64,000 bases of DNA from Pseudophaeobacter flagellatus (GCF_021228235.1 NZ_JAJQRG010000005.1:248001-312000); one strand, 5' to 3'; positions 16,858 through 26,354 are shown, counted from the stretch's first letter. Numbers and translations: made by a program. Notes: a model not told the origin generated them from the sequence alone.

Positions 16858-19800
16858 GCGGTGTCCTCCAGCAGGGCCATGATGGAATTGCGCCGCGTGG
16901 TCCACAGATCGGCCGCTGCCAGGGCGCGAAAGCGGTCGCGCATTGCCTCCAGGGCTTTGGGATTTTCCTGTTCGAGAAAGGCAACAAGATCTTCGCGCCC
17001 CAGGGTGGCCTCGAAGTAGAGATCAAACAGATGCGGCGGCACCACCTGGGCCAGATGGGCAAAGGCCGCCATATGATCCAGCGTGGCCGCAATCTCGGCC
17101 CCACCACGAAAGCCGTGTTGCATCATGGCGCTGGCCCAGTCCGGGTTGCTGGCGCGGGCGCGGGTGACGCGGGCAATCTCTTCGCCCAGGGAACGTGCCT
17201 GCGGACGGTCCGGCCGGGTGGCATCCAGATGATAAAGCGCAGGTGCCGGGGCGCCGATCCGGGCCATGGCAGCGGCAAAGCCTGCCTCATGGGCGGCGTA
17301 GTCTTCGGCGATCAACAGGTCCGTTTCGGGCAGATCCTGCAGGTGAACAAAGCTGTCGGCCCCCTTTAGGCGGGCCTCCAGGGCGCTGCGGGCCTCTGAT
17401 ATATCGCCCTGGGCGTCAATGGCATGTGACGAGGCGGTGATCCAGGCCTCGCCTGCTGCTGCGCGTGCGTCGTCACTGTAGCTGTCGATATGTGGCCCCA
17501 TGGACAGACCGTAGAGGCCCGGTTTGGGGCCAAAAACCCGTGGGCCCTGCACCAGATAGGGATTGTCGCTGGGGTCTTCGTCGCGCCCCGCCAGCGCACC
17601 AGCGGCGGCTTCGAACATTTGGGCCAGGCCGGGAAAGATATCGCGGAACAGACCTGATACCCGCAGGGTGACATCAATGCGGGGGCGTCCCAACATGGAG
17701 AGGGGCAGGACTTCAAAGCCGGACACTCGTTCCGAATTCTTATCCCATTTGGGGGCCAGCCCGGCCAGATGCAGCGCCATGGCAAATTCCTCGCCGGCGG
17801 TGCGCATGGTGGCAGAGCCCCAGAGATCAATCACCAGCCCCTGCGGCCAGTCGCCCTGGTCTTGCAGGTGGCGGCGCAGCAACTCTTCCGCCAGTTTGAC
17901 CCCCTGCGCCTGCGCCGCCCGTGACGGCACCGCGCGCGGGTCGGTGGTGAAGAGGTTGCGCCCGGTGGGCAGCACGTCCGACCGGCCGCGAAACGGAGAG
18001 CCAGAAGGGCCGGGAGGCACCAACTGCCCATTCAGCGCAGCGACCAGCCCAGCATGTTCTGCCGCGCCGCAATCGCCGGTGCCAAAGATATGCAACCCCT
18101 CGCCATACTGGCTTTCCTTGATGTCGCAGACAAAGGCATCGATCCGGGTGATGGCCTCTGCCGCAGAGGTCTCCGGGGTGAGGCCGAGATCTGCCTCGAC
18201 GCCGGTGCCCTGGGCCTCCGCGCGGATATCATCAAGCAGACGGTCGCGCCGCGCCGGGTCCAGCCCATCGGCGGTGGAATATTCATCCAGCAGGTTTTCC
18301 AGCCGTGCCATGCCCTCGGGCAGGGTGGTCTGGGCCAGGGGTGGCGGCACATGGCCTAGGGTTACGGCTCCAATGCGGCGCTTGGCCTGAGCGGCCTCGC
18401 CGGGGTCGTTCACGATAAAGGGATAGACAACGGGCAGCGCGCCGGTCAGCGCTTCGGGCCAGCAGGCCGCCGAGAGTGCAACGGATTTTCCGGGTAGCCA
18501 TTCGAGGGTGCCATGGGCACCGATATGGACCAGCACATCGCTGTGCTGGCGCAGCCAGAGATAAAAGGCGACATAGGCATGGCGCGGTGTGCGTTCCAGA
18601 GCATGGTAGTCGTCAACGCGGGTCTGCACCTCGCCACGTTCGGGCTGCAGGGCGATCAGCGCCTTGCCCGCCTGAAGTGCCTTGAAGTGAAACGCGCCAT
18701 CCTTGCAGTCGGGATCCTGCTGCGGCTGCCCCCAGGCGGCGGCCAGGTCCTGCTGTAGCACCTGCGGCAGGCTGGCCAGCGCGGCGGTATATTCTTGCAG
18801 CGAAAAGCGCAGAGCGGCGCTGTCCAGCCGCAGGCCAAGATTCCCCTGCGGCGCGGCGTCATAGCCCTGCCTGGCCAATTCTGCCAGGATTTCGTCACAG
18901 GAGGCCAGCGCATCCAGCCCCACCGCATGGGCCAGATTGTGGGCCTTGCCGGGATAGGTCGACAGGATGAGCGCCGGGCGCTTGGCCGTATTGGGCTGGG
19001 CTGCAAGGCGCAGCCAGCCTTCGACCCGGTCGACAACCGCCGCGATGCGATCGGCAACGGGGCGGTGGGCAAAGCGGGAATACTGAAGGTCCGGATCCTG
19101 CTTGCCGGGGGATTTGAAGCTGACAACCCCTGCCAGGATACGGCCGTCTACTTCGGGCAAAACCACATGCATCGCGAGATCCGCAGGCGAGAGCCCGCGC
19201 GCCGCTTCGGCCCAGTCTTTTTTGCGGGCGGTGGACAGAGCCACCTGAAACACCGGACAGCCGGTGGCATTCAGCGGCGAGGCGCTGCCATCACTGCCCT
19301 GGGCCGAAAAGGCGGTGGCGTTAACAATAGCGGCTGGCGTCAGCGACGGCAGGGTCTCGCGGAGCCAGGCGGCGGTCTGTGTGGATTTCAGGCTGGCGGC
19401 AAACACGCCGTAGGCGGCGTAGCCACGGGCGCGCAGTTCAGCAATCAACGCATCCACCGGGGCGGTATCGGCGGCAGTCAGATAAGAGCGGTAGAAACTG
19501 GCCAGAACCAAGGGTTTATCCTGCACATCGGGGGGCGAAATTACCCCCTGATCAGGATCATAGAAACCGTGCTGCGGCGTGGATTTCAGCCCCAAAACTG
19601 GCCCGGCATATAGCCCCGCCGCCAGCGAGAGCTGCGCCAACGCCGCCTGCGCCGCCACCGCGCCGCCCGCATCACAAAGCGCCTGCAGCCGCCGCAGGGT
19701 CGAGGCTGGTAGTGTCGACAGGGCGTCCAGCCGAGGGTCTTCACGGCCGTCGGCTGGCAGGATTGCCAGTGCGATGCCGCGGCGGCGGGCCAGATCCTGC

Positions 19801-20099
19801 AGGGTGGCCAGCCCATATGGCCAATAGCTTTCGCCGCCAATCAGCCGCACCAGCACTCCCTTGGCCCCGGCGAGTGTCTGTTCGGCATAGGTGTCGACCG
19901 ACAGCGGGTGTTTCAGCGCCACCAGATTGGCCAGCCGCAGGCTGGGCAGTGTGCCATCGGCACGATGCCAGCCTGCCGCAAAGGCCCCAAGGTCGCTGTC
20001 GGAAAAGGACAGTACCACCAGATCGGCAGGCGATTGCCCCAGATCCTGTGGCGTGTCGGTTTGATCCAACCCGTGGCTTTCACGAAAAACGACGTGCAT
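16854..20099 (-). CDS. cobN: Cobaltochelatase large subunit CobN
   Basis: 1081 residues. CobN is the large subunit of the ATP-dependent CobNST complex that inserts cobalt into hydrogenobyrinate a,c-diamide. The motif HIGAHGTLEWLPGKSVALS and the long conserved C-terminal half with RVSGLFRDIFPGLAQM are characteristic. It is shorter than the roughly 1270-residue enzymes of some alphaproteobacteria, mainly at the N-terminus. The AAA+ partners CobS and CobT are not in this window. It starts 89 bases after cobW, with a hairpin between them. Confidence 0.93.
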   Translation of the reverse strand: MHVVFRESHGLDQTDTPQDLGQSPADLVVLSFSDSDLGAFAAGWHRADGTLPSLRLANLVALKHPLSVDTYAEQTLAGAKGVLVRLIGGESYWPYGLATLQDLARRRGIALAILPADGREDPRLDALSTLPASTLRRLQALCDAGGAVAAQAALAQLSLAAGLYAGPVLGLKSTPQHGFYDPDQGVISPPDVQDKPLVLASFYRSYLTAADTAPVDALIAELRARGYAAYGVFAASLKSTQTAAWLRETLPSLTPAAIVNATAFSAQGSDGSASPLNATGCPVFQVALSTARKKDWAEAARGLSPADLAMHVVLPEVDGRILAGVVSFKSPGKQDPDLQYSRFAHRPVADRIAAVVDRVEGWLRLAAQPNTAKRPALILSTYPGKAHNLAHAVGLDALASCDEILAELARQGYDAAPQGNLGLRLDSAALRFSLQEYTAALASLPQVLQQDLAAAWGQPQQDPDCKDGAFHFKALQAGKALIALQPERGEVQTRVDDYHALERTPRHAYVAFYLWLRQHSDVLVHIGAHGTLEWLPGKSVALSAACWPEALTGALPVVYPFIVNDPGEAAQAKRRIGAVTLGHVPPPLAQTTLPEGMARLENLLDEYSTADGLDPARRDRLLDDIRAEAQGTGVEADLGLTPETSAAEAITRIDAFVCDIKESQYGEGLHIFGTGDCGAAEHAGLVAALNGQLVPPGPSGSPFRGRSDVLPTGRNLFTTDPRAVPSRAAQAQGVKLAEELLRRHLQDQGDWPQGLVIDLWGSATMRTAGEEFAMALHLAGLAPKWDKNSERVSGFEVLPLSMLGRPRIDVTLRVSGLFRDIFPGLAQMFEAAAGALAGRDEDPSDNPYLVQGPRVFGPKPGLYGLSMGPHIDSYSDDARAAAGEAWITASSHAIDAQGDISEARSALEARLKGADSFVHLQDLPETDLLIAEDYAAHEAGFAAAMARIGAPAPALYHLDATRPDRPQARSLGEEIARVTRARASNPDWASAMMQHGFRGGAEIAATLDHMAAFAHLAQVVPPHLFDLYFEATLGREDLVAFLEQENPKALEAMRDRFRALAAADLWTTRRNSIMALLEDTA

Positions 20100-20125
20100 T
20101 GGTGTGGCCTCTTGCAGAGTGTTTA

Positions 20126-20162
20126 GGGTGCCGCCCGACCTTGCAGCCAGAATGCGGCACCC
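20126..20162 (-). terminator. Hairpin in the cobW-cobN gap
   Basis: GGGTGCCGC (20126-20134) pairs perfectly with GCGGCACCC (20154-20162). On the minus strand no T-run follows, so it is not a strong intrinsic terminator. It may tune the cobW:cobN ratio by attenuation or RNA processing. Confidence 0.4.
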
Positions 20163-20188
20163 GCGTTTGCTTTGTCTTTGCCAGTGGC

Positions 20189-21223
20189 CTAGGCGCCCAG
20201 GTCTGCCCGGATGGCGGCCCCGTCGATATTGTCATGTTCGGCAATAACGACCAACTGGGTGCGACGCGGTGCATCGCCCCAGGGCTGATCGTATTGTGCC
20301 CGCAGACGTTCGCCCACGGCCTGTACCAACATGCGCATTGGCTTGCCCTTTACTGCAACATAGCCTTTGACCCGCAGGATATTGCGAGTCCGGGCCAAGT
20401 TCACAATGGCATCTTGCAGCGCTTCCGGGTCAGATACTTCGCCCATTTCGACAACTATGCTTTCAAAATCGTCATGTTCGTGGTCGTGGTGACCATCGTG
20501 ATGGCTGGGACGTGCCTCCAGATCATCTTCGGCGGCTGCATTCAGCCCTAGAATGATGCGCGGATCAATCACCCCTTCGCTCATTGGGAGGATTGGCACC
20601 TGGCGCGGGGCTTCGGCCTCGATCACCTTGCGGGCTTGTTCCAGCCCGGCCTCGCCTGCCAGATCGGCTTTGGACAAGAGCACGATATCGGCGCAAGAGA
20701 TCTGATCCTCAAACACTTCCGACAGCGGCGTTTCGTGATCCAGGCTGTCGTCGGCAGCGCGCTGGGCCTCAACGGCGGCGAGATCGGGGGCAAACTGCCC
20801 TGCGGCCACGGCTTCGGCATCGGCCAGGGCAATGACGCCATCAACGGTGATGCGCGAGCGGATGGCCGGCCAGTCAAAGGCCTTGAGCAGCGGCTTGGGC
20901 AGGGCCAGGCCTGAGGTCTCGATCAGAATATGTTCGGGGGCCTGGGGCAGGGCCATCAGGGCCTCGATCGTGGGGATGAAATCATCCGCCACGGTGCAGC
21001 AGATGCAGCCGTTTGCCAGCTCCACAATGTTGTTTTCAGGACAGTTTTCATCGGCGCAGGATTTCAGGATGTCGCCATCGACGCCTGCGGTGCCAAATTC
21101 ATTGACCAGAACCGCCAGACGTTTGCCCTGTGGGTTTTGCATCAGGTGGCGGATCAGCGTGGTCTTGCCCGCGCCAAGGAAACCAGTGATGACAGTGACA
21201 GGAATTTTGTTGAGATCGCTCAT
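20189..21223 (-). CDS. cobW: CobW family GTPase (metallochaperone)
   Basis: 344 residues, G3E GTPase family. The Walker A GFLGAGKTT is at residues 14-22, the metal-binding NGCICC motif at 71-76 (C73, C75, C76), and a His/Asp-rich linker (SHHDGHHDHEHDD) precedes the C-terminal CobW domain. CobW is thought to deliver cobalt to the CobNST chelatase; it sits directly before cobN. Its ATG overlaps the stop of the DUF1636 gene (ATGA). Confidence 0.93.
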   Translation of the reverse strand: MSDLNKIPVTVITGFLGAGKTTLIRHLMQNPQGKRLAVLVNEFGTAGVDGDILKSCADENCPENNIVELANGCICCTVADDFIPTIEALMALPQAPEHILIETSGLALPKPLLKAFDWPAIRSRITVDGVIALADAEAVAAGQFAPDLAAVEAQRAADDSLDHETPLSEVFEDQISCADIVLLSKADLAGEAGLEQARKVIEAEAPRQVPILPMSEGVIDPRIILGLNAAAEDDLEARPSHHDGHHDHEHDDFESIVVEMGEVSDPEALQDAIVNLARTRNILRVKGYVAVKGKPMRMLVQAVGERLRAQYDQPWGDAPRRTQLVVIAEHDNIDGAAIRADLGA

Positions 21224-21639
21224 GTGGTTTCGTCCTTGCAGGGGAATGTGATTGGGGGAATGCGGGCAATGGATTGCTTGCGAAACACCTGCGGGCGTTC
21301 GCGCCAGGGTACCAGCCCATCGGTGGTGGCAGCATAGGCCGCAGCGCCCGCCAGAATGTCGTCCACATGGGCTTCGGGATCGAGATCTCCGTAGATGTAG
21401 CTCCAGCGGGTGTCGCCGCCGGTCAGCACCATGGCGCAGCCGCGTTTGCAGGCCGAGAGGCATTCAACACCGCGCACTGCGACCCCGGCTGGCAGTGTCG
21501 CCTCGGAGAGGGCCGACAGCAGCAGGGTACCGGGGCGTGTGGCCTCGGGGTCAACACCTTCGCGTTTGCAGGTTGTGCAGATCGTCAGGGTGACCTCTGC
21601 GGTATTTGGGGCGGGGCGTTCCGCCATATCGTCTGCCAT
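21220..21639 (-). CDS. DUF1636 protein, first gene of the main cob run
   Basis: 139 residues from the chosen ATG 21639; ATG 21651 and 21627 are alternatives and none has a clear ribosome binding site. Cys motifs CTTCKR and CLSACKRGC identify DUF1636. It follows the second cobalamin riboswitch and is translationally coupled to cobW. A paralogue ends the same run at 8055-8390. Compared with that copy it carries a Tyr/Trp-rich C-terminal half (TRWSYIYGDLDPE). Its function is unproven; a redox or metal-handling partner of CobW/CobN is plausible. Confidence 0.8.
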   Translation of the reverse strand: MADDMAERPAPNTAEVTLTICTTCKREGVDPEATRPGTLLLSALSEATLPAGVAVRGVECLSACKRGCAMVLTGGDTRWSYIYGDLDPEAHVDDILAGAAAYAATTDGLVPWRERPQVFRKQSIARIPPITFPCKDETT

Positions 21640-21747
21640 CAGCGCGCACATCCATTGTGGGGCCAAGGGGGCAGTGCCAGCAGGGGGAGGGCAGAGATGC
21701 GCTCCCACAACCAGTTGCGACACACCCCGTTCGCCCGTTGTCTCATG

Positions 21748-21945
21748 CGTTGGCAGGTCTCCCGGCTTGCGGATTTCAACGGGCCTGGGGCCTGTCTGCG
21801 GCTCTCTTGCCTTCCCGGCGCTGGGCACCAGTGGCATCAGAGACCTCTCCGGTCACGGTCGCGGGGGCGGCTGTGCTTGAGACAGATGCCAAGGGGCACC
21901 AACCTGTCACATTCCCTCTTCGCCTGCAATTTGCAGGAACCAACG
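21748..21945 (-). promoter_or_regulatory. Cobalamin riboswitch (upstream of DUF1636-cobW-cobN)
   Basis: On the minus strand P1 is CGTTGG (21945-21940) pairing with CCAACG (21753-21748). Between them lie the GAAGAGGGAA block, GGTGCC, the core CCCCCGCGACCGTGA, GATGCCACTG, GGGAAGGC and the closing GCCGGGAGACCTGCC, in aptamer order. It lies between cobO (divergent) and the DUF1636-cobW operon, and should repress the whole long cob run when cobalamin is plentiful. Confidence 0.94.
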
Positions 21946-22009
21946 AAAACCCCTTGCGCTATTGGGGGCTTCCTTGTCAAGACTTGCACAAACAGCAGGA
22001 GTGACCCCA

Positions 22010-22645
22010 GTGAGCGAGAAGTCCGAAACCGGCGTTTCAGAAGAGGAAGCGGCACGGCATGCTTCTAAGATGGCCAAGAAAAAGGCCGCCCGCGATCGCA
22101 TGATGAAAAACAAGGATGGTGAAAAGGGGCTGATCATCGTCCACACCGGCCCGGGCAAGGGCAAGTCCAGCTCGGGATTCGGTATGATCATGCGCTGTAT
22201 CGCCCATGGCATGCCCTCGGCTGTGGTGCAGTTCATCAAGGGCGCTTGGCAGACGGGCGAGCGCAGCCTGATTGAGGAAAACTTCAGCGATCTGTGCCAG
22301 TTTTATGCAATGGGTGAAGGCTTTACCTGGGAAACTCAGGATAAGGCGCGCGATATTGCTGCGGCGCAAAAGGGCTGGGAAAAAGCCAAAGAAATGATTC
22401 GAGATGAGCGTAACACCATGGTGCTTTTGGACGAGATCAATATCGCCCTGCGCTATGATTATCTGGATCTGGACGAGGTGCTGGAATTCCTGGTGGAGGA
22501 AAAGCCGCCGATGACCCATGTGGTGCTGACCGGGCGTAACGCCAAAGAAGAGCTGATCGAGATCGCCGATCTTGTCACCGAAATGGGGCAGATCAAGCAT
22601 CCTTTTCGTGCCGGTGTTAAGGCACAAAAAGGCGTCGAGTTTTAA
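22010..22645 (+). CDS. cobO: Cob(I)yrinic acid a,c-diamide adenosyltransferase CobO
   Basis: 211 residues. It adenosylates the cobalt of cob(I)yrinate a,c-diamide with ATP. The P-loop HTGPGKGKSSS is at about residues 45-55, and FIKGAWQTGER and VLLDEINIALRYDYL are CobO/BtuR signatures. The GTG start at 22010 has CAGGAG about eight bases upstream. It diverges from the riboswitch-controlled operon; no riboswitch is visible on its own short leader. Confidence 0.95.
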   Translation: MSEKSETGVSEEEAARHASKMAKKKAARDRMMKNKDGEKGLIIVHTGPGKGKSSSGFGMIMRCIAHGMPSAVVQFIKGAWQTGERSLIEENFSDLCQFYAMGEGFTWETQDKARDIAAAQKGWEKAKEMIRDERNTMVLLDEINIALRYDYLDLDEVLEFLVEEKPPMTHVVLTGRNAKEELIEIADLVTEMGQIKHPFRAGVKAQKGVEF

Positions 22646-22650
22646 GAGAG

Positions 22651-22680
22651 CGTCGGCCCAGAACATGCTCTGGGCCGACG
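22651..22680. terminator. Bidirectional hairpin between cobO and glpD
   Basis: A perfect 12-bp stem, CGTCGGCCCAGA with TCTGGGCCGACG, round a six-base loop, placed a few bases after the cobO stop and downstream of the convergent glpD. There is no long T-run. Confidence 0.7.
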
Positions 22681-22708
22681 TGGCTGGTTTTCTGTGTGGA
22701 CGCGGTGG

Positions 22709-24274
22709 TTATGCCGCCTTTTCGCGAATGTAGCCATCCACTGCCACGCGCTGGGCTGCATCCAGCCGCAGGTTCAGCTTGGTGCGGCGCAATAGAAAAT
22801 CCTCGCCCGTGCGGACCCATTCGTTTTTGATCACCCAGTCCAGCTCTTGCGCGGTGATGGTGGCGCCAAAATCCTGGCCCAGATCCTGTGGTGCTTTTGC
22901 CGCACCCAGAACGTCCCAGGCTTCCAGCCCATAGGCACGGATCAGACGGCGCGTGGCATAGGCGCTGAGGAAAGGATAGTCGCTGGCCAGTTTGGCCGTC
23001 AGCTTGGCGACATCTTCGACCGGGAAATCACCTCCGGGCATTGGAACGCCAGCGGTCCAGTTGCCTGAAAGACCTGGCAGGGCCTCGCCGATCTTGGCCA
23101 GGGCGGATTCAGCCAGCTTGCGATAGGTGGTGATCTTGCCACCAAAGACATTCAGCAGCGGTGCCTGCGTTTGATCCAGCGTCAACACATATTCACGCGT
23201 TGCCGCAGTGGCCGAACTGGCGCCATCATCATAGAGCGGGCGCACTCCGGAGTAGGTCCAGATTACATCGTTGCGGCTGAGCGGCTTTGCAAAATACTGC
23301 GAAGCAAAATTCACCAGATAGTCCTGTTCCTCTGGCGTGCATTCGGGCGCGATTTCAGGATCTGGGTGATCCGCATCGGTGGTGCCGATCAGGGTGAAAT
23401 CTTCTTCGTAGGGAATGGCAAAAATGATGCGGCCATCGGTGCCTTGAAAGAAATAACAGCGGCCGTGGTCAAACAGTTTTGGCACCACGATATGGCTGCC
23501 GCGCACCAGGCGCACGGTTTCGCGGTTGTTTTGTCCCAGCTTTTGCCGCAGCAGATCGGCCACCCAGGGCCCGCCTGCATTGACTAGCATCCGGGCGCGA
23601 TGGGTGCGGGTCTCGCCGCTTGTGTGATCCTTGACCGTGATCTCCCAGTGGTCGGCGTGGCGCTTGGCACTTAGAACCTCTGTTCGGGTCATGATCTGGG
23701 CGCCACGCGCCAAGGCATCGCGGGCATTGAGCACCACAAGGCGGGAATCTTCGACCCAGCAATCAGAATATTCGAAAGCTTTTTTGAATTTCGATTTCAG
23801 GGGTTTGCCTGCAATATCGGTGGTTAGATCCACTGTGCTGGTCCCCGGCAGGATGCCACGCTTGCCCAGAGAATCGTACAGAAACAACCCCAGCCGGATC
23901 AGCCAGGCAGGGCGACGCCCCTTCATCCAGGGCATAAAGGTGGTGAGCAGTTTAGAGGTCGGCGTATCATTGTCGAACCGCATATCTTTATGAAATGGCA
24001 GCACAAAGCGCATGGGCCAGGAGATATGTGGCATCGCCTTCAGCAGCACTTCGCGCTCGATCAAGGCCTCGCGCACCAGCCTGAATTCAAAGTATTCAAG
24101 ATAGCGCAGCCCGCCGTGAAACAGTTTGGTCGAGGCTGAGGATGTGGCAGAGGCGAGGTCGTTCATCTCGGCCAGCGTGACCGAGAGGCCACGACCTGCG
24201 GCGTCACGGGCGATGCCGCAGCCATTGATGCCGCCGCCAATGATAAAGAGATCGGTGATCTTGGGATCAGTCAT
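22709..24274 (-). CDS. glpD: Glycerol-3-phosphate dehydrogenase GlpD
   Basis: 521 residues, standard for the aerobic FAD enzyme that oxidises sn-glycerol 3-phosphate to dihydroxyacetone phosphate at the membrane and passes electrons to quinone. The FAD dinucleotide loop is LFIIGGGINGCGIARDAAGRG (about residues 9-29), followed by SSASTKLFHGGLRYLE, and GVRPLYDD lies mid-protein. It overlaps the glpR stop by eight bases, so the repressor and enzyme genes form one operon. Confidence 0.95.
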   Translation of the reverse strand: MTDPKITDLFIIGGGINGCGIARDAAGRGLSVTLAEMNDLASATSSASTKLFHGGLRYLEYFEFRLVREALIEREVLLKAMPHISWPMRFVLPFHKDMRFDNDTPTSKLLTTFMPWMKGRRPAWLIRLGLFLYDSLGKRGILPGTSTVDLTTDIAGKPLKSKFKKAFEYSDCWVEDSRLVVLNARDALARGAQIMTRTEVLSAKRHADHWEITVKDHTSGETRTHRARMLVNAGGPWVADLLRQKLGQNNRETVRLVRGSHIVVPKLFDHGRCYFFQGTDGRIIFAIPYEEDFTLIGTTDADHPDPEIAPECTPEEQDYLVNFASQYFAKPLSRNDVIWTYSGVRPLYDDGASSATAATREYVLTLDQTQAPLLNVFGGKITTYRKLAESALAKIGEALPGLSGNWTAGVPMPGGDFPVEDVAKLTAKLASDYPFLSAYATRRLIRAYGLEAWDVLGAAKAPQDLGQDFGATITAQELDWVIKNEWVRTGEDFLLRRTKLNLRLDAAQRVAVDGYIREKAA

Positions 24275-25052
24275 TTTCGTAGCTTTCGTTTGTGGCGGTG
24301 GTCAGAATGCGGGTGCCAGCGGCGTGGGCGACATCGCAGAATTGGGCTGGCGGCAATTGGTCGGTGATCACGACATCCAGGTCTGACAGGTCACAGATCC
24401 GCACCGGTGCAGAGAGAGAAAATTTGCTGCCATCACAGAGAAGGATCTTGTTGCGGGCATTTTTCAACAGGGCGCGGGCGACAGAAACCTCGTTGGCGTC
24501 ATGGTCCAGAATGGCGCCATCCGCATCCAGTGCCGAGGCACCGATGATGGCATAATCCACTTTGTATCGCGAGATGAATTCAACCGCATCCTCACCAATA
24601 ATTGCGCCATCGCTTTGCCGCACAGTGCCGCCGACCAGAACCAGTTCCTTGGCCTCTCCGCCGATCATCAGGTTGATAATATTTATATTATTAGACAGAA
24701 CGGTCAATCCCCGGTGGCTGCTGAGCGCCCGTGCCGCCTGTTCGGTTGAGGTGCCGATATTCAGCGCCACAGAGCAGCGATCGGGGATCAGATCAGCCAG
24801 AACGGCGGCCATGGCCTGTTTGGCGCTGGCGTTTTGTTTGCGCCGATCTGCATAGGCACGATTGGCCGCCGAGCTGATGCGCACTGCCCCGCCATGGACT
24901 CGCGACAGCGCGCCTCGCGCGGAAAGGTCGCGCAGATCTGTGCGGATGGTTTGCAGCGAGACTGCAAAGCGGCGCGATAGATCCTCCACCTCGACCCGTT
25001 CCTGGGCGTTCAGTAGATCCAGAATGTGAGAATGACGAGTCGCTGCATCCAT
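24267..25052 (-). CDS. glpR: DeoR/GlpR-family transcriptional repressor
   Basis: 261 residues. The N-terminal DeoR helix-turn-helix (about residues 5-58, RHSHILDLLNAQERVEVEDLS) is followed by a DeoRC sugar-phosphate sensor domain with NIGTSTEQAA, VGGTVRQSDGAIIG and LCDGSKFS. It is co-transcribed with glpD, so the inducer is probably glycerol 3-phosphate. AAAAGGAAAG precedes the ATG at 25052. Confidence 0.88.
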   Translation of the reverse strand: MDAATRHSHILDLLNAQERVEVEDLSRRFAVSLQTIRTDLRDLSARGALSRVHGGAVRISSAANRAYADRRKQNASAKQAMAAVLADLIPDRCSVALNIGTSTEQAARALSSHRGLTVLSNNINIINLMIGGEAKELVLVGGTVRQSDGAIIGEDAVEFISRYKVDYAIIGASALDADGAILDHDANEVSVARALLKNARNKILLCDGSKFSLSAPVRICDLSDLDVVITDQLPPAQFCDVAHAAGTRILTTATNESYEND

Positions 25053-25104
25053 TGGCTTTCCTTTTGATGCGGAGATTTAGCCTATTCTATTTCAGGAGTC
25101 ATCA

Positions 25105-25130
25105 TTTGTTTTCGTTTGGCTTTCGAATTA
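25105..25130 (-). promoter_or_regulatory. Putative GlpR operator (TTTCG direct repeats)
   Basis: In the leader of glpR-glpD, TTTCGTTT at 25110 and TTTCGAAT at 25121 form a direct repeat spaced 11 bases. DeoR-type repressors often bind such short helically phased repeats. This is inferred from position and pattern only. Confidence 0.4.
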
Positions 25131-25144
25131 AGAATCTAGCGAAA

Positions 25145-25174
25145 GAAAAAAGGCGCGATCAGAGACCGCGCCTT
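25145..25174 (-). terminator. Terminator of the iron locus
   Basis: On the minus strand AAGGCGCG pairs with CGCGCCTT across a nine-base loop and is followed directly by TTTTT-rich sequence. It lies 50 bases after the DUF1513 stop, a good rho-independent terminator ending that operon before the glpR promoter. Confidence 0.8.
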
Positions 25175-25227
25175 GCCATGGATTACAGTTTTTGCCCCAA
25201 CATCAGCCCAGGATGAAACCTGCCAGA

Positions 25228-26313
25228 TTACCCTAGGCGAATAAGGTGGTTGTCCCAGGCCAGATCATGGCTCTGCTGTTGGGTGACTGTGGGGCCATCC
25301 AGGGTAAGAACCTTGCCAAGCCCGGTGCTGGCCATCAACCCGCTTGCAGTTGCCGCTAGGCCGCAGACATCCGTCAGCGGGATTTCCTGAATGATTTCGG
25401 CGCTTTCGACCTGCATGATTTGCACCAGCCCGCCACGCGGAGAGCTGACCGCGATCTTGCGCCCATCCGGCGTAAAGGCGACGGAGCCACCATATCCCTG
25501 CAGATGCCGCAACCGGGGATCACCTTCGCCCATTAGCTGGGGGGGCGTGTCCGGACGGTAAAGGCCGACAATCGGTACTTCCGCGCCCAGATCCCCCTGC
25601 CACTGCATCGCAAACCCCACCGTCCCATCAGCAGAGAGCGCAAGATGGCGGATTGAGTTCAAGCGCAGATCCGGGGCCAGCTCCATCACGTCCTGCAGAT
25701 CGCCCTCCAGCGATAGCAGGCTGAGGTTGGGCCGCATCTGCGGCAGGTTCAACTTGGCGCGGCCACTGTCGGGGTGGGTTTCAATGCCGCCATTGGCCAC
25801 GACGATGTGCAGGCCTGTCCCGTGGTGACGCAGCAGCATGTCGTGGGGTCCGATCCCGCCAGAGCTAAAATTGGCGCTGCGCCGATAGCCCTGTGCGATC
25901 TCCCAGACGCCGATGATGCCGCGGCCATTTTCAAAATCATTTTCGGTGGTGTACAACCGGCTGCCATCGGGGCTAAAGACGCCATGCCCATAGAAATGGT
26001 GCCCCTGTGGCGGCTCTAGTCGGGCAAGGCGCGCGCCGGTTCGGCAGTCGATCACATCGGCAAACCGTCCGGGACGGCGGGCAAAGGCCACGGCTTCGGG
26101 GCGTTGCGGATGGGCGGCTGCGGCATGGCCCCGGCCGGGCAGGGGGCAGGTAAAACGGATTGCCCCCTGATCAGAGAGCCCCGCGAGCAGATAGCCGCCC
26201 TGCGGGGTTTTGGCGGCGGCCAGAAAGGCAGGGCCGCCAAGATCAGCCCAGGTGGGGCTGGGGGCAAGGCTTGTCGCCAAGAGTCCGGCGAGAAAGCTAC
26301 GTCGTGTTGTCAT
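25228..26313 (-). CDS. DUF1513 protein, Tat-exported beta-propeller
   Basis: 361 residues. The N-terminus TTRRSFLAGLLA is a twin-arginine signal, so it is exported folded to the periplasm. The body has repeated propeller-like blades (GVFSPDGSRLYTTEND, VAFTPDGRKIAVSSP). DUF1513 proteins are found with imelysins and DUF1111 oxidoreductases in iron uptake loci, as here, where it is the last gene. The Tat route suggests a cofactor or metal bound before export. The exact role is unknown. Confidence 0.85.
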   Translation of the reverse strand: MTTRRSFLAGLLATSLAPSPTWADLGGPAFLAAAKTPQGGYLLAGLSDQGAIRFTCPLPGRGHAAAAHPQRPEAVAFARRPGRFADVIDCRTGARLARLEPPQGHHFYGHGVFSPDGSRLYTTENDFENGRGIIGVWEIAQGYRRSANFSSGGIGPHDMLLRHHGTGLHIVVANGGIETHPDSGRAKLNLPQMRPNLSLLSLEGDLQDVMELAPDLRLNSIRHLALSADGTVGFAMQWQGDLGAEVPIVGLYRPDTPPQLMGEGDPRLRHLQGYGGSVAFTPDGRKIAVSSPRGGLVQIMQVESAEIIQEIPLTDVCGLAATASGLMASTGLGKVLTLDGPTVTQQQSHDLAWDNHLIRLG

Positions 26314-26354
26314 CTGTTGTTCCCAATCTGACAGAGGGTGAGTGGGGCCAGAGC

